Origin: Utricularia gibba
Lineage: Eukaryota > Streptophyta > Magnoliopsida > Lamiales > Lentibulariaceae
DNA length: 64,000 nucleotides
Direction of reading: 5' to 3'
NCBI GenBank assembly: GCA_002189035.1
Contig: CM007989.1
Coordinates: forward strand, 6,987,501-7,051,500
Shown here: positions 62,940 through 64,000 of the stretch, piece by piece
Numbering within the stretch: position 1 is the stretch's first letter
Layout: every line of letters begins with the position of its first letter
Program-made: the position numbers and the translations under genes
The notes under the pieces: generated by a model
Database searches by the model: none
Told to the model about the DNA's origin: nothing
What the model saw: the letters and a program-made list of their open reading frames with translations, nothing else

Positions 62940-64000
62940 CCATTAGTAGAAACATATAGACTATTTTTTGGAGGCAATATACTCAACTACGGAAGTTACA
63001 TTTCTTATGACAAACCACCAATACGAATCATGCAATTTCACATTGATGCTACATTGGATGATCTACAATGTGAATTATAAGAGGTAATTCAAGTTTCAAC
63101 CTCTCTATATAATATGCGGCTCTCAGTGCAGTATTACGACTCTGAAAGCAGCGAAATGCGCTATATGCAACTATCATCTCAAATGGATTTACTCTTTTTG
63201 CACAACCCTAGTCATACCACTATTCCGGTAGATTTATTTATCATACTTGATAGTCATCGATTCAGTGCAAGATCTAGTGGAATTTATATTCCAGAACATT
63301 CATCTCAACCGCTTGGTTATTATCAAATACCGTATCTGAATGAGGTGGTTAGTGAGCACAACTCCTATGAATTCTTACAAGAGAATGAAGACAATTATGT
63401 AGAATATGACTTCGGTCCAGCTCCAAATATTGATGGTGATTCAATGATAAATTACAATAATGATTATGAAGTTCCTGGTGCAGATATTCCACATGAAGGA
63501 GATTCTGAAAACTTAGATTTGAGGTAGAAGATGAAGATCAAGAAGAAGATTTAGGGGATACAGAATGTGTACCAATGGCTGCTTTGGCAGAAGGGGGAGA
63601 CCCTTTAGATGAACCACTTTCACTGGTCTATGTTGATATTTTCTCGGAAGGACAACGGTTTTCTACAAAAGAAGATTTTCCTAGAGCAGTCCAAGACTTT
63701 TCAATACAAATTGGAAAAGAGTACACAGTCGTTGATAGTGAACCAAGAGTGCTTGCTATGATATGTAAACATCACAAAGAAACCAACTGTAAATGGAGAA
63801 TCCGTGCCGCTTATCATAAAAAGATTGGAGTGGAAAATTACTAAGCACACTGACCCTCACACGTGTAGACGGCTCGGAGTTGGTTTTTTCCGGCACAAAA
63901 ATGTGAATTCAGCATACATTGCGAAGATAGCGAAACCATTTGTGGAAGCAGATACAGGTACAAAGGTGGTGACAATAATTATTGATGTTGAAACTGCTAC
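62940..64000 (+). mobile_element. Mutator-like (MuDR) transposase, N-terminal part, broken and cut by the right edge
   Basis: A PB1-like N-terminal region (FFGGNILNYGSYISYDKPPI, then MDLLFLHNPSHTTIPVDLFI) is followed by an acidic linker and the MuDR domain: FSEGQRFSTKEDFPRAVQDF, YTVVDSEPRVLAMICKH, TNCKWRIRAAYHKKIGV, then WKITKHTDPHTCRRLGVGFF. This is the usual order in plant MULE transposases; the catalytic DDE domain would lie beyond the window. The frame has an in-frame TAA at 63078-63080, a one-base gap near 63520-63540 and a probable two-base gap at 63829-63832. The element is probably defective, unless the gaps are assembly errors. Confidence 0.8.

Overview
The window is nuclear DNA of a flowering plant. 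Evidence: genes split by short GT-AG introns (mostly 60-600 bp, AT-rich), plant-only families (DYW-class PPR protein, TDY-class MAP kinase, CBP60, RALF peptide, 9-lipoxygenase, PMEI-pectinesterase, NRT1/PTR transporter), Site II/telo-box promoters, and long AT-rich intergenic stretches with transposon relics. The sequence alone does not let me name the species. Exon models come from splice signals, reading phase and recalled family sequences; no search was run.

Layout, left to right. 1-1066 (+): 3' end of a type-1 (9-)lipoxygenase. 1623-3889 (+): NASP histone H3 chaperone. 4287-5335 (-): organellar ribosomal protein bL25, divergent from 5610-13499 (+): REV3, catalytic subunit of DNA polymerase zeta; about 275 bp between their starts hold four Site II motifs and a telo-box. 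14276-16345 (+): intronless PPR-DYW editing factor (LOI1/MEF11-like). 16801-17202 (+): RALF-like peptide with a frame break. 17557-19709 (+): tafazzin-like acyltransferase. 20345-22554 (+): NRT1/PTR transporter with several frame breaks. 23181-25841 (+): RFI2-like RING E3. 26734-27419 (-): small two-exon gene. 28711-32618 (-): pectinesterase with a very long Pro/Ser/Thr tail built partly from 51-bp repeats. 33624-35208 (+): plastid-type TPR protein. 36143-41710 (+): PX-PH phospholipase D zeta, convergent with 42095-44930 (-): MUT7-like 3'-5' exonuclease. 46618-48288 (+): short CBP60-like protein. 49274-50346 (+): linker-histone-fold protein. 53904-56804 (+): group-D MAP kinase. 57273-57746 (-): proline-rich, probably GPI-anchored protein. 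58442-64000: AT-rich, with a degenerate FCP1/NLI-type phosphatase fragment (-) and the broken N-terminal part of a Mutator-like transposase (+) that runs off the right edge.

The genes are ordinary, unrelated housekeeping, signalling and cell-wall genes; I see no operon-like or clustered pathway. The strongest unusual signals are: (1) at least 14 single-base frame breaks, all in the missing-base direction and mostly at short homopolymers in otherwise conserved genes, which points to assembly indels rather than gene death; (2) the roughly 730-residue repeat-bearing tail on the pectinesterase; (3) two GC-AG introns; (4) a 72-nt, intron-like, in-frame segment in PLD zeta that carries a stop codon; (5) a phosphatase fragment lying beside a Mutator-like element; (6) two diverged copies of a small foldback element. 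I did not find a convincing new biological system.
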